Part shown: positions 1 to 9,163 of the stretch, piece by piece
Position numbering within the stretch: position 1 is the stretch's first letter
Layout: each line of letters starts with the position of its first letter
NCBI GenBank assembly: GCA_938003855.1
Contig: CALKXD010000030.1
Coordinates: 61,165-125,164, forward strand
Direction: 5' to 3'
Source: an uncultured Granulosicoccaceae bacterium
GTDB taxonomy: Bacteria > Pseudomonadota > Gammaproteobacteria > Granulosicoccales > Granulosicoccaceae
Length of the DNA stretch: 64,000 nucleotides
The notes under the pieces: model-generated
What the model was told of the DNA's origin: nothing
Database searches by the model: none
Seen by the model: only the letters and a program-made list of their open reading frames with translations
Position numbers and translations under genes: made by a program

Positions 1-2
1 TT

Positions 3-71
3 GAGCAAGAGGGTCAGACCACTTTTTTTGAATCGACCATTATCGCGACTGTCACCGGTCGTGCCGGCTAG
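3..71 (+). CDS. C-terminal end of a gene cut by the window edge
   Basis: An open frame enters from the left edge and ends at TAG 69-71. The 22 codons read EQEGQTTFFESTIIATVTGR plus AG, with codon choice like the genes nearby. The glutamine/threonine-rich tail loosely resembles the ends of type IV pilus minor pilins or assembly proteins, but 22 residues are too few to assign a family. Whether this is a coding end at all depends on the sequence to the left. Confidence 0.35.
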   Translation, partial: EQEGQTTFFESTIIATVTGRAG

Positions 72-311
72 AATAAAACACACTGGTATTTTCTAGAATG
101 CAGCGCGATACGCCGATGATACCAGTTGCAATGGAAGAGGTTTTCGCCGGCAGCGCGTAAGAAGATCGTGTTGCAGTGAGGTGCCACTCAGTTGTGGCTG
201 CCGGGGTGATGTGATGTTTCCTAACGGTGGCTAAAATCTACAGAAAGCGGTTATTGCTCTAGTCGGATACAATGACAGGAAATCCCGAACGGCCCGATTA
301 AAGTGCTAAAG

Positions 312-815
312 CTACTGGTTTTGTGCCCCAGGGGCGGGCATGGAATCCGTGCCTTGCGGGGGTGGGGCTTCGTTCTCGTGAGGGGGTGTGTCCGGGTTTG
401 ATTGCGGGTCGCTACTGTCAATGGGCGGCATCAGTTGACCGGTCGGTAGATTGGAAAGATTATTGCCGCTGCTTGTTAGTTCAGGATCGTCGGTTATGGC
501 GATTACTTCAACAACGCGCTTTTTACCGTCGACGGTATCGTGTATCAACATAAGATTTGGCAGAAGCTTGCTTAATGCTGATTCGATCGACTGCTCGACA
601 ATATCGATTGATACTCTTTCATTAACCTCAGCGATAAAATTGACCGCGATGCCGCTTTTGGATTCGACTTCCTGCAACACCTCTTTAAGGTTGGCATTGT
701 TGGCTTGAATAGATATTTTTTCGTCGGTGAACTCGACTATAAATCCTTGCTGTGCATTGGCTATTGTGTTGCTGAATAGCAGTGCCATGGCAAGCACGTT
801 GTAAATCGACGGCAT
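312..815 (-). CDS. Secreted protein with a single STN (secretin/TonB short N-terminal) domain
   Basis: Predicted 167-residue exported protein. From ATG 815 (AGG six bases upstream) it has a signal peptide ending near Ala21 (IANAQQ). A region of about 60 residues (about 24-85) has the STN pattern: short beta strand, 'ISIQANNANLKEVLQEV' helix, 'SGIAVNF' strand, then a second helix 'IESALSKLL'. Residues after about 115 are proline-, asparagine- and glutamine-rich and probably disordered. STN domains normally head secretins (PilQ, GspD) or TonB-dependent transducers; here there is no barrel or plug. A TTG at 860 would add 15 residues before the signal peptide and looks less likely. Function unknown; it may be a periplasmic accessory to a secretin or receptor. 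The domain call rests on visual pattern only. Confidence 0.6.
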   Translation of the reverse strand: MPSIYNVLAMALLFSNTIANAQQGFIVEFTDEKISIQANNANLKEVLQEVESKSGIAVNFIAEVNERVSIDIVEQSIESALSKLLPNLMLIHDTVDGKKRVVEVIAITDDPELTSSGNNLSNLPTGQLMPPIDSSDPQSNPDTPPHENEAPPPQGTDSMPAPGAQNQ

Positions 816-1193
816 TCTGCGCCTGGTTTTGCCGCAGATCAGAGAGAGAAGAATGTACAACTGCCTATCCTCTTAGCCGGTGTTTAGGTGGTGCTTTGAG
901 TCTCCGGCGGGCTTGTGCCGCAGATTTCCGCACGTTTTACCTGGTTATATAGTCTGCTCGCAGTCCGGTCAATGGTTTTTTGCGACAAGAGCCTGTTGCT
1001 GTTAGCGGCTTGTGGCTTCAGTCGCCGCGGGGCCACAGACGACATTGGCAATCGGTACTATCGGGGGAGTGACTCTGGTGTTCGCCGGCAGCCGGGCGGG
1101 AAATCGCCCGACATATCGGATCAGTATGCTGCTTGCCAAGAAAAGTGCTTATGTACGCTTGCCATTTTGCTTGCAGCGAAGCGTCAATGCGTC
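816..1193. other. Gene-free stretch
   Basis: Lies between the start of the STN protein gene and the end of the repeat lipoprotein gene, both on the minus strand. No RNA gene, repeat or T-tract hairpin was seen. It probably holds the promoter of the STN gene, but no clear -35/-10 pair could be picked. Confidence 0.4.
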
Positions 1194-1868
1194 CTAGTTT
1201 TCGAGTTTTTCCTGTACGGTTTTAGCCGCCTCGATTGCCACTTCACGCGCTTTGTCACTCGCCGCACCGGCCACGTCTGATGCCTGATCTGCCAGTTCAC
1301 CGGCTTTGAGCCTGGCTTCGTCGGCAAGTTCGGCGGCTTTCTGTTTTGCCTCGCCAGCCATCACGCTCGCTTCATCGGCCAGTTCCCTGGCTTTGTCTTT
1401 GGCGTCGCCTGCCAGTTCTTCTGCTTTTACTGCCATCTCGCCGCTTTTTTCTTTTATATCAGCCGCAAGCTCAGTGGCTTGCTCTTTGGTCTCGTCGGCG
1501 GTTTCTTTCAGCACCTCCTTGCTGGCCCCCAGTGATGCCTGCATTAATTGCTTTTGCGGAATTTCCTGTCCGTTCAGGGAGACCGCACGTGGTGAGGATC
1601 GATAGTCGTTTCCGGGTGAGCCACGGTCGCCTGCAGGGGGAAAGTCGCATTCGGCGGTGCCAGTGTCGCCACTGCCGGTGGTGTATGCCACCGAGACGAA
1701 CAAGTGGCGGGTACGTTCGGTTTTTTCGGGCTCGCCCCAGGTCTCAACAGTGCCAACCACATTCTGGGTGATCTTTTTGCACATATCGATGAGTGGTGTG
1801 CCAGTCGGGCTGCAGCCATGGATGAAAATTGTCGATGCGATAATCAGCGGATATTTATGGTAACTCAT
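1194..1868 (-). CDS. Lipoprotein with alanine-rich 11-11-7 helical repeats
   Basis: Predicted 224-residue lipoprotein. A short hydrophobic leader ends in a lipobox with Cys19 (FIHGC), so an outer- or inner-membrane lipid anchor is expected. Residues about 25-105 form a globular-looking part with extra cysteines at about 30 and 74. From about residue 123 to the end the chain is a charged, alanine-rich amphipathic helix made of units of 11, 11 and 7 residues, for example LADEASVMAGE / AKQKAAE / LADEARLKAGE. The pattern recalls LEA group 3 proteins, apolipoproteins and phasin-like helices. A role in envelope stress or in coating a lipid surface is possible but is inference. ATG 1868 is preceded by GGGAA. 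No neighbour suggests a pathway. Confidence 0.65.
   Translation of the reverse strand: MSYHKYPLIIASTIFIHGCSPTGTPLIDMCKKITQNVVGTVETWGEPEKTERTRHLFVSVAYTTGSGDTGTAECDFPPAGDRGSPGNDYRSSPRAVSLNGQEIPQKQLMQASLGASKEVLKETADETKEQATELAADIKEKSGEMAVKAEELAGDAKDKARELADEASVMAGEAKQKAAELADEARLKAGELADQASDVAGAASDKAREVAIEAAKTVQEKLEN
1209..1502 (-). repeat. Coding repeat: three 29-residue (11+11+7) units plus a partial one
   Basis: Encodes residues 123-220 of the lipoprotein. Units in order: TADETKEQATE, LAADIKEKSGE, MAVKAEE; LAGDAKDKARE, LADEASVMAGE, AKQKAAE; LADEARLKAGE, LADQASDVAGA, ASDKARE; then VAIEAAKTVQE. Each 29-residue block equals about eight helical turns (3.63 residues per turn), so the same face of the helix repeats. 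Confidence 0.8.
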
Positions 1869-2131
1869 AGAAAAATTCCCGGTGCGTGAACCTGAGTAAA
1901 GGATAGAAAGCGGTCTGTCAATCTACCATGATGATCGATATTGTTAGATGTCAATAAACGTATCTAACCGGAAATTAATAGCTTTCCTGCATTATCCTGC
2001 GCTTGGTGTTGCCGGGTGCCGGTACGCTCAATCGAGCGCCTTGGCTATTTCTGGCGCGGTCCGATCAATCAGGCGACATAAGGTTCTGGCCAATTGCTCG
2101 CTGACAGATAAATTCGCCGGGAAAGTGCATT

Positions 2132-3382
2132 GTGATTACAATGACTGCTCAGTGTCACCGGATTAACCACGTGTTCCCCAGTATTGATAAACGGTATCTC
2201 ATCGTCGTTGGCGCGTTACTGGTGCAGAGCGTGACTATCGGATGCATGTTTTCCTATGGTGTTTTTTTCAGCTATCTGGAAAGTGAGTTTTCCTGGTCAA
2301 GAACGCTGCTATCGTCAGCCTCCTCGATTGCATTTTTTTGCATGGGTGTGCTTGCTATCGTCGGGGGCCGCCTGAATGATCGTTATGGTCCGCGACAGGT
2401 ACTGATGTTTACCGGCGTGTGTACAGCAAGCGCCTATGGCTTTATGTATTTTTTATCTGCACCGTGGCAATTGTTGCTGATATATAGCATTTTAGTGGGA
2501 GTAGGGTTATCCACTCACGATGTGGTTACTCTGTCTACGGTCGCCCGCTGGTTTCCACGGCGCCGTGGCATGATGAGCGGCGTAGTCAAAGTGGGGGCTG
2601 CGTTTGGCCAGATAACAGTACCTCTGGCAGCGCTGGCAATGATTGGCGCAGTTGGCTGGCGAAGTGCGTTTCTAGGATTGGGACTGACTGCATTGGTGCT
2701 GCTGATGCTTGCTGCCTGGCTGATTGGTATAAAGGCGACTATACCGAATACACAGACAGCACCCACTGCTGAACCTGCTGGACTGGACTTTGCCGAGGCG
2801 CGTGGAACCCGACAACTGTGGACGCTTTGTGCGATGCAGTTTTTATTCTTTGGCAGCCTGACCACGGTTCCAACGCACATCGTGCCACACGGTATGGACA
2901 GTGGTATGACTGCAGTTGTTGCAGCGTCTATCCTGTCTGCTATCGCCGCGAGCAGTATTGCCGGCCGGCTGCTGGTTGGTGTGCTGGTAGATAAGATCGG
3001 AGGACGCAAGGCTTTTTTGGTTTGTGTGGTGCCGTTAAGCCTTAGCCTGTTGTCGCTGGTATTTATCAGCAACCCGAAGTTCCTCTTCGGTTTCGCGCTG
3101 TTCTATGGCTTTGCCCATGGTGGCTTGTTTACACTGGTGTCGCCTTTGGTGGCAGAGTATTTCGGTATGAAAGCGCATGGTGTTATCTTTGGTACTATTC
3201 TTTTCTTCGGAACCATCGGAGGGGCGTCTATGCCTATTGTTACCGGTATGATTTTCGACGCGCAGGGTAGTTATACGGTGGCTTTCATTGTGCTGGCGTT
3301 GATGGCAGTGGCCGGCATGTTGCTGGCCTGGACACTGTCTCCTCCTGCAGAGCTCAGACAGATGCAGTCTGCACGCGGTTGA
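2132..3382 (+). CDS. Major facilitator superfamily transporter
   Basis: Predicted 416-residue inner-membrane carrier with 12 hydrophobic segments, the usual MFS length. The loop between helices 2 and 3 carries the MFS motif A (GGRLNDRYGPRQ, about 78-89), echoed in the second half as 'GVLVDKIGGRKA'. The overall pattern, including RWFPRRRGMMSGV around residue 140, resembles the monocarboxylate/oxalate-formate antiporter branch. The substrate is not visible from sequence. The start is GTG 2132; ATG 2141 or GTG 2171 would also keep the first helix. It is followed 88 bases later by a CoA ligase and then a dioxygenase on the same strand, so it may import an organic acid that those enzymes handle. 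That link is inference. Confidence 0.85.
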   Translation: MITMTAQCHRINHVFPSIDKRYLIVVGALLVQSVTIGCMFSYGVFFSYLESEFSWSRTLLSSASSIAFFCMGVLAIVGGRLNDRYGPRQVLMFTGVCTASAYGFMYFLSAPWQLLLIYSILVGVGLSTHDVVTLSTVARWFPRRRGMMSGVVKVGAAFGQITVPLAALAMIGAVGWRSAFLGLGLTALVLLMLAAWLIGIKATIPNTQTAPTAEPAGLDFAEARGTRQLWTLCAMQFLFFGSLTTVPTHIVPHGMDSGMTAVVAASILSAIAASSIAGRLLVGVLVDKIGGRKAFLVCVVPLSLSLLSLVFISNPKFLFGFALFYGFAHGGLFTLVSPLVAEYFGMKAHGVIFGTILFFGTIGGASMPIVTGMIFDAQGSYTVAFIVLALMAVAGMLLAWTLSPPAELRQMQSARG

Positions 3383-3470
3383 GTGGATAATGCTGGCGGC
3401 ACACAAAGGATAACCCCGGTGATGCTGATCGCCGGTACAATGCGCTGCATAGAAGATAGGGTGGGGAAAA

Positions 3471-5048
3471 ATGATTAGAAAAAGTCTGTCGGCCGATGTT
3501 GATATTCCGATGCTTTCATTACCTGATTTTTTATTCAGGCACTCGGCAGAGTTCGTGGATCGCACCGCCCTCGTCGACGGACCCTCGGGCCGCAGCTATA
3601 CCTACGGTGAGTTCGAAGAGCATGTTCGGAATTTTGCCGCCAACCTGGCCCTGCGTGGTTTTTCCAAGGGAGAAGCCTTCGCGATATACAGTCCCAATCT
3701 GCCGGAATATGCCATCGCCTTTTTTGGTGTGGCGCTTGCCGGCGGCGTCGTTACCACCGTAAACTCTCTTTACACTGCAGATGAGCTGGCCAGGCAGATC
3801 ACGGATGCGTCGGCCCGGTATATACTGACGATAGATCTGTTTAAAGAAAATGCTCTTAATGCTGCTGCAAGTTGCGGCGTGCAGGAAGTGTTCAGCTTTG
3901 ATAACGCTGTCGGCACCACAGCGTTTGCTGAGCTTCTGACCCCAAACGCAAACCGGCCGCTTATCACTGTCGATCCACTGCACGATCTGCTGGTGTTGCC
4001 TTATTCGAGTGGCACAACCGGCATGTCAAAAGGAGTGATGCTGACACACCACAATGTGGTGGCCAATATCAGTCAAATACACGGACTCGATGGATATAGG
4101 GCAACAACTCCCGATGATGTAGTGATTGGTGTGCTGCCTTTTTTCCACATATACGGTATGGTTGTGATTATGATTACCGCAATGGTAACCGGCTCGAAGA
4201 TTGTCACCATGCCGCGTTTTGATATGGAACAGTTTCTAGGGTTTATTCAGCAGTATAAGGTCACACGTGCCGCCCTTGTGCCGCCAATCATCATTGGACT
4301 GACCAAGCATCCCGCAGTTGATCAATACGATGTCTCCAGCCTGGAGTATGTAAATTCAGGGGCGGCACCACTGGGTGAGGATGCCTCCACGGCCTGTAGC
4401 GAACGGCTGGGGTGTCTGATCACACAGGGTTATGGCCTTACCGAGACCAGTCCAGTCACACACAGTAACCCTTACGAACCGTCGAAAATAAAACACGGTG
4501 CAGCCGGACTGGCGTTGCCCGGCACAGAAACCAGGATCGTCGATGTTGATACCGGGGAGTCACTGGGTGTCAACGAAAAAGGAGAAGTACTGATACGTGG
4601 GCCGCAGGTGATGAAAGGCTACCTCAATAATCCGCAGGCTACTCGCGAGACTATTGATGCAGAAGGTTGGCTGCATACCGGTGATATCGGCTATGTTGAT
4701 GAAGACGAATATCTTTTTGTGATTGATCGATTGAAAGAGCTGATAAAATATAAAGGCTTTCAGGTTGCACCGGCTGAACTCGAAGCGGTATTGCTGACGC
4801 ATCAGTGCATTGCCGATGCAGCTGTAATTCCCAGTCCCGATGCCGATGCCGGAGAAATTCCGAAGGCATTCGTGGTACTGAAGCGTGAGGTATCCGCGCA
4901 ACAGATAATGGCATATGTCACTGAACGGGTAGCACCCTATAAAAAAATCAGGCGGGTGGAATTTTGTGACGAAATTCCAAAATCATTGTCGGGAAAGATC
5001 CTGCGACGGGTATTGGTCGAACAGGAAAGAGAAGCCAGGGGCTGGTGA
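3471..5048 (+). CDS. AMP-dependent acyl/aryl-CoA ligase (4-coumarate-CoA ligase-like)
   Basis: 525-residue cytoplasmic ANL-superfamily enzyme that should activate a carboxylic acid as acyl-AMP and transfer it to CoA. All core motifs are present: P-loop SSGTTGMSKGV (179-189), GYGLTETSP (about 320), the adenine/ribose region LHTGDIG, the hinge DRLKELIKYKGFQVAPAELE, and the C-terminal catalytic lysine in PKSLSGKILRR. Length and 'YKGFQVAPAELE' favour the 4CL/medium-chain branch rather than an NRPS adenylation domain; no carrier domain follows. The start ATG 3471 follows 'ggtgggg'. It lies between an MFS transporter and a 2-oxoglutarate-type dioxygenase. The acid substrate cannot be told from the sequence. 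Confidence 0.88.
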   Translation: MIRKSLSADVDIPMLSLPDFLFRHSAEFVDRTALVDGPSGRSYTYGEFEEHVRNFAANLALRGFSKGEAFAIYSPNLPEYAIAFFGVALAGGVVTTVNSLYTADELARQITDASARYILTIDLFKENALNAAASCGVQEVFSFDNAVGTTAFAELLTPNANRPLITVDPLHDLLVLPYSSGTTGMSKGVMLTHHNVVANISQIHGLDGYRATTPDDVVIGVLPFFHIYGMVVIMITAMVTGSKIVTMPRFDMEQFLGFIQQYKVTRAALVPPIIIGLTKHPAVDQYDVSSLEYVNSGAAPLGEDASTACSERLGCLITQGYGLTETSPVTHSNPYEPSKIKHGAAGLALPGTETRIVDVDTGESLGVNEKGEVLIRGPQVMKGYLNNPQATRETIDAEGWLHTGDIGYVDEDEYLFVIDRLKELIKYKGFQVAPAELEAVLLTHQCIADAAVIPSPDADAGEIPKAFVVLKREVSAQQIMAYVTERVAPYKKIRRVEFCDEIPKSLSGKILRRVLVEQEREARGW

Positions 5049-5108
5049 TCGCGCCAGTGGGACATTCGATGTTATAGTTAATGCTTAAGTTACACGGAAA
5101 CACGGGTC

Positions 5109-6065
5109 GTGTCAGAGCAGATTCCAGTCATAGATCTCGCTCCGCTGGCTGAAAGCGGTGGGATGAAAGAAGTAGCAGCACGGTTTCTCGCTGTTTATAC
5201 GCAATACGGATTCGGTACGGTCATTAATCATGGTATTGATGCCGCACTGCTGAATCGCCTGTTTGAAGCCTCCCGCGAATTTCACAGTTTGTCTGCAGCG
5301 CGCAAAAAACAGGTTGAGCTGAATACCAACCACCGCGGCTATATACCCATCAACACCTCCACCGATGTCAACTCTGCCTTTGCAGATGTTAAAAAGCCGA
5401 ACCAGTCCGAGTCCTTTTTAGTGATGCGGGAAGACCTGCCGGATTCAAAGCCGGTGATGAACGGTGCTTATCTGGCGGGTGCGAATCAGTGGCCGCAGTT
5501 GGCCGGCTTTCGCGATGTCGTTGAATCTGCGCATGACCAACTGGCGGAACTTGGCTCTGCGTTGATGCAAGTTGCCTGTGTCGCGATGGGGGTTGAGCAA
5601 TCACAGGTGATGCCTGCTTTCAACTGCCCAACCACCTGGTTGCGACTGCTGCACTATCCTGCTCAGTCAGTCCGGTCTACGGACGGTTTGTACGGATCTG
5701 CGCCTCATACTGACTTTGGCTGTATCACGATTCTGGCTCAAGATAACGTTGCCGGCCTGCAGGTGAAGAGTCCTGCGGGTACCTGGATCGACGTATTACC
5801 GCAGCCAAATGCACTGGTCGTTAATGTGGGTGACATGCTGCATCGCTGGAGCAACGGATTGCTGCGTTCTACACCGCATCGCGTACTCAACAACGCTGCC
5901 CTGGAGCGCTACTCTTGTGCGTTTTTCTATGATCCCTATGTCGAGACTATCGTCTCACCGCTGGCCTGCTGTATAAGTCCACAGCGACCAGCGGCTTTTG
6001 AGTCGATTCATTTCGGGGAGTTTCTCAGGGCGGAGCTTGAAGCTTCCTATCAGCAACATCAATAA
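5109..6065 (+). CDS. Isopenicillin N synthase-like Fe(II) dioxygenase
   Basis: 318-residue cytoplasmic non-heme iron oxygenase of the isopenicillin N synthase / 2-oxoglutarate dioxygenase family. It has the N-terminal DIOX_N pattern (IPVIDLAPL, GFGTVINHGI) and the double-stranded beta-helix core. Iron ligands are His200 and Asp202 (PHTDFG) and His257 (STPHRVLNN); the co-substrate-binding pair is Arg267-Tyr-Ser269 (RYS). Start is GTG 5109. The gene sits 60 bases after the CoA ligase and ends a three-gene same-strand cassette. The bacterial family includes oxidases of many small molecules, so the substrate is open. Confidence 0.88.
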   Translation: MSEQIPVIDLAPLAESGGMKEVAARFLAVYTQYGFGTVINHGIDAALLNRLFEASREFHSLSAARKKQVELNTNHRGYIPINTSTDVNSAFADVKKPNQSESFLVMREDLPDSKPVMNGAYLAGANQWPQLAGFRDVVESAHDQLAELGSALMQVACVAMGVEQSQVMPAFNCPTTWLRLLHYPAQSVRSTDGLYGSAPHTDFGCITILAQDNVAGLQVKSPAGTWIDVLPQPNALVVNVGDMLHRWSNGLLRSTPHRVLNNAALERYSCAFFYDPYVETIVSPLACCISPQRPAAFESIHFGEFLRAELEASYQQHQ

Positions 6066-6564
6066 ATACGCGTGGCCTTCAAGATTGAACTCTTCCTGGT
6101 CGGAACCTACGTTGGCCGGAACATACTGCAGCAAGCGCGGTTTGCAGATTCGCTGAGTCGATTGCAGATTCATTGGCAGTAATAGTTATCGTGAGGGAAA
6201 ACCGTCATAGCGTACTTGCCGGGGTTGTTCTTTGGCCGCTTCAGTTCGCTGATGGCAGTATCGGCCGGCCGACTCTAGTGCAGAGTTGTATCCGTACCAG
6301 CGACGGTGACTTAACGGCTGCCCGCTAAGCAGTCGCGGTCGGGCATTATGTCATCGTGCCCTCTTGGTTGATGACGCAATTGTCTCTGCTGGCTGCCCGA
6401 TTGTGTTTTGATATCTAGAGAAGTGTGCTGCCAGATTGACAATTGTTCACTCGATAACGGCATGGTGCACCGGGCCCGGACGTAGAATAGCCGACTTGGT
6501 CATAGATTTTTCAGCTTCAGTCAGTTGAAATTGGCCGCTAAGATTTTTTAATCGGGTAATACAC
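6066..6564. other. Gene-free stretch upstream of the calcium-repeat protein
   Basis: About 500 bases between the dioxygenase and the TSP3-repeat gene. The short frames here have no recognisable product and no supporting ribosome site. The last 60 bases are AT-richer and probably hold the promoter of the next gene. No hairpin with a T tract was found after the dioxygenase. Confidence 0.4.
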
Positions 6565-8316
6565 ATGGGTTCATGTAGTAAATTGAAGAAACATCTGCTT
6601 CGAAACACCGCCAGCAGCGTAGTTTGCTTGCTTGCGGCGCTGGGTAGCCATTCCTCCCTGGCGGTAGCAGCGACGCCGGTGCTTCACGCCGACAGTGGTA
6701 GATTGACCGCAGTAAAGTTAACGGTAAAAGCGGAAGGTGATGAGATATTTGTAGACACGGATGACGATGGATTGTCCGACTCGGAAGAAGCAGCCATTGG
6801 AACCGATCCGGGCAACAGCGATACCGACGGCGACGGCCTGTCAGATTTCAAAGAAGTCCGTATCGGGACAGATCCCACCAGCGCGGACACCGACGGTGAT
6901 GGCCTTAGCGATGAGGAGGAGCACAACTCAACATTCGAAACAAACCCGTTGCTTGCTGATACCGACGGCGACGGGCTGAGTGACAGGGAGGAAATTGTTA
7001 CCTACCTGACCGATCCGCGACTCGCTGATACAGATGGTGACGGCACCTCAGACAGTGTCGAAATCGCTAACGGATTAGATCCACTCGTTGCGGATGGAGA
7101 GGCAAGTCTGGACACCGATGGTGACGGTCTTAGCGATCTCGAAGAACAGAGCCTGGGCACTGATCCGGGTAACACGGACACTGATGGAGATACATTACCC
7201 GATGGTGCTGAAGTCAACACCTACGGCAGTGATCCCTTGTCGGCTGACGGGGATGCCGATGGGTTAACAGATGCTATTGAGGTTAATGACACCGATACTG
7301 ATCCACTCAACCCGGATACCGATGCCGGCGGCTCACCGGATGGCGATGAAGTATTTATCGGTACCAACCCGACAGATCCGAATGATGATGCCGTCAACCT
7401 GGACATCGACAAGGATGGAATTCCCAATGTTGTCGAAGGTGACGCGGATCAGGACCGTGACGGGATTGCCAACTTCAGAGACCTTGACAGTGATAACGAT
7501 GGCATCACCGATCTGGTAGAAGCCGGTGGTACAGACATTGACGGTGACGGCATAGTGGATGATTTGCTGGATGCCAACAATGACGGCCTCGACGATGGCA
7601 TTGCAGCGGTACCGTTGTCCGCTCTGGATACCGATAACGATGGCCTTGCTGACTTTCTTGACCTTGACTCGGATCAGGATGGCCTCAGTGATCGCTTCGA
7701 AACCGGGGGAGAAGACGGTGATAGCGATGGTCGTGTTGATCAGCAGGTTGACGCCAACGGAAACGGTCTGGATGATTCCGTTGAATCGATACCAGCCACT
7801 TTGACCGATACGGATGGCGACGGTCGCCCGAACTACATTGATACCGACAGTGACAACGACGGACTCAGCGACTTTGTCGAAACCGGCGGTATCGACATAG
7901 ACGGCGACGGGATCAGCGATCTATTTTCGGACAGCGACAATGACGGTGTGCCGAACGGTGCTGATATAGATATCACTGCCGGTCTGGATTCGGACGGTGA
8001 TGGCATTGACGATATTGCCGATAGCGATCTGGTTGGTGGTGACGGCAATGGTAACGGCATCGCAGATTCCTTCGAATCCGATCTTGACGGGGATGGATGG
8101 GATCCTTTGACCAACAGTGATGGTTTTTCTATCGATACCGATGAAGACGGCATCCCTGACTACATTGACAACAACGGGCGATTGATCACCGGTATTCGTG
8201 GACACGGTGCAGGGTGCAGCATTGGTGGAGGCTCGACGCCACTTGGTGGCCCGCTGACGCCAGCGCTGTTCGGGTTGCTCCTGATGGGTCTCTTGCGCAG
8301 GATGCGTGCCCGCTAG
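6565..8316 (+). CDS. Surface protein with thrombospondin type 3 calcium repeats and a Cys-containing C-terminal sorting tail
   Basis: 583-residue exported protein. Signal peptide about 1-35 (cleavage near AVAATP). Residues about 62-535 are a near-continuous run of aspartate-rich repeats of the DTDGDGLSD type, alternating with short 'E..lGTDP' segments in the first half and longer 'DNDG..D..E.GG.DIDGDG' units in the second. In thrombospondin/OmpA-linked proteins such repeats bind a calcium ion each and stiffen when loaded. The C-terminus is tripartite: a Gly-Cys motif ([11 protein letters not shown], Cys551), a short hydrophobic helix ([12 protein letters not shown]) and an Arg cluster (RRMRAR). 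This resembles JDVT-CTERM/MYXO-CTERM-type signals that are cut by a membrane protease and lipid-anchored. No cognate protease is in the window. It probably acts at the cell surface in adhesion or matrix. Confidence 0.85.
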   Translation: MGSCSKLKKHLLRNTASSVVCLLAALGSHSSLAVAATPVLHADSGRLTAVKLTVKAEGDEIFVDTDDDGLSDSEEAAIGTDPGNSDTDGDGLSDFKEVRIGTDPTSADTDGDGLSDEEEHNSTFETNPLLADTDGDGLSDREEIVTYLTDPRLADTDGDGTSDSVEIANGLDPLVADGEASLDTDGDGLSDLEEQSLGTDPGNTDTDGDTLPDGAEVNTYGSDPLSADGDADGLTDAIEVNDTDTDPLNPDTDAGGSPDGDEVFIGTNPTDPNDDAVNLDIDKDGIPNVVEGDADQDRDGIANFRDLDSDNDGITDLVEAGGTDIDGDGIVDDLLDANNDGLDDGIAAVPLSALDTDNDGLADFLDLDSDQDGLSDRFETGGEDGDSDGRVDQQVDANGNGLDDSVESIPATLTDTDGDGRPNYIDTDSDNDGLSDFVETGGIDIDGDGISDLFSDSDNDGVPNGADIDITAGLDSDGDGIDDIADSDLVGGDGNGNGIADSFESDLDGDGWDPLTNSDGFSIDTDEDGIPDYIDNNGRLITGIRGHGAGCSIGGGSTPLGGPLTPALFGLLLMGLLRRMRAR

Positions 8317-8370
8317 CCTATGGTCGAAAGCGACAGCGCTATTGTCTGGCAATGACATGCCGGATTAAAG

Positions 8371-8400
8371 GCAGGCCCGGACAGGGCCTGCTTTTTTTTT
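8371..8400 (+). terminator. Rho-independent terminator after the TSP3-repeat gene
   Basis: Perfect 8-bp stem GCAGGCCC / GGGCCTGC with a 5-base loop (8379-8383), followed by nine T (8392-8400). It lies 54 bases after the stop codon at 8316. Confidence 0.93.
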
Positions 8401-8759
8401 AACCGCTCGGGGCAAAGGCCTTGGCTGTTTTGTCGAGACCGTGTCGGTTTGTGCCATTGATTAGAGCGACTTAGGCTCCGCCGTTTCGCGATAAAAAATT
8501 AACGGCAGCGGAACCAACGCTCGAGCCCGGCGTCTGACCGAGAGTCAATTTAGCGGTATCACAATCAAATCCCGACTATGCCGTGTGCAGTGCAGGTTGC
8601 ATCTGTCAGCGCGAGGTTGTGCGTGGTTGTAGCCAGGCCAAAACGGTTTTGGTGGATTAAAAAGAAGGTTGTGATGCCGGCTTGGCAAAAATTTCGTAGC
8701 GCCGGCGGTGCATAGCCATATCTCCCGGGTGAGCGCTCTATCGGCCGGGGACAGAGCAA
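8401..8759. other. Gene-free stretch
   Basis: Between the terminator and a small membrane-protein gene. No RNA gene, repeat or convincing short coding frame was seen; one 64-codon minus-strand frame (8565-8759) has no recognisable feature or ribosome site. Confidence 0.4.
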
Positions 8760-9095
8760 GTGATTAGACTAGAGAGTATCAATAGGGCGATAACCACGGT
8801 GTGGCGGCGGCTGACCGTGGCTACGTTATTGTGGGTGTTGTTCTGGCCGTCGTTGTGGTTTTTTCGATTGGGTGAGATCACCGGCCCGAAGGCGTGGTTC
8901 TGGATAGTCGGAGAACTAAATTATCCAGTGGCCGCCATAGCCTATGTGCTGGTCGACGGGATGCTTCAACGGCCGGGCAGGTCAGCGTGGCAGGTATTTT
9001 TGGCTAGCGTGTGTATCGTGGCTGCGTTTATGACATTTTTCTATCAGCGTGCGGGTTTCTCAATGGGGGTGCTGGCTGAGGCCTGGCTTTTCTAG
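8760..9095 (+). CDS. Small membrane protein of unknown function
   Basis: 111 residues with three hydrophobic segments (about 19-36, 44-64 and 78-97) and a tryptophan-rich first half (WVLFWPSLWFFRLGE). I do not recognise a family. Start is GTG 8760; the frame is open with codon use like its neighbours. A PhzF-like gene starts 68 bases downstream on the same strand, so they may be co-transcribed. Probably a real inner-membrane protein; function unknown. Confidence 0.55.
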   Translation: MIRLESINRAITTVWRRLTVATLLWVLFWPSLWFFRLGEITGPKAWFWIVGELNYPVAAIAYVLVDGMLQRPGRSAWQVFLASVCIVAAFMTFFYQRAGFSMGVLAEAWLF

Positions 9096-9163
9096 CAACT
9101 AACATCACAGCCGTCAGCGTCATGGTATCCTGTACCGGTGAATCTGGACCGTGAAGGACTGCT

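Noticed and set aside
915..1280. Plus-strand frame of 121 codons
   Set aside because: Runs antisense into the repeat lipoprotein gene and has no coding signature.
6760..8170. Tandem DNA repeats that could suggest a CRISPR array
   Set aside because: The repeats are in frame, vary in length, and have no constant repeat with unique spacers; they code for calcium-binding TSP3 motifs.
6684..8358. Several long open frames antisense or shifted to the TSP3-repeat gene
   Set aside because: They arise from the repetitive GAC/GAT/GGC codons, encode serine/proline-rich junk, and lack ribosome sites.
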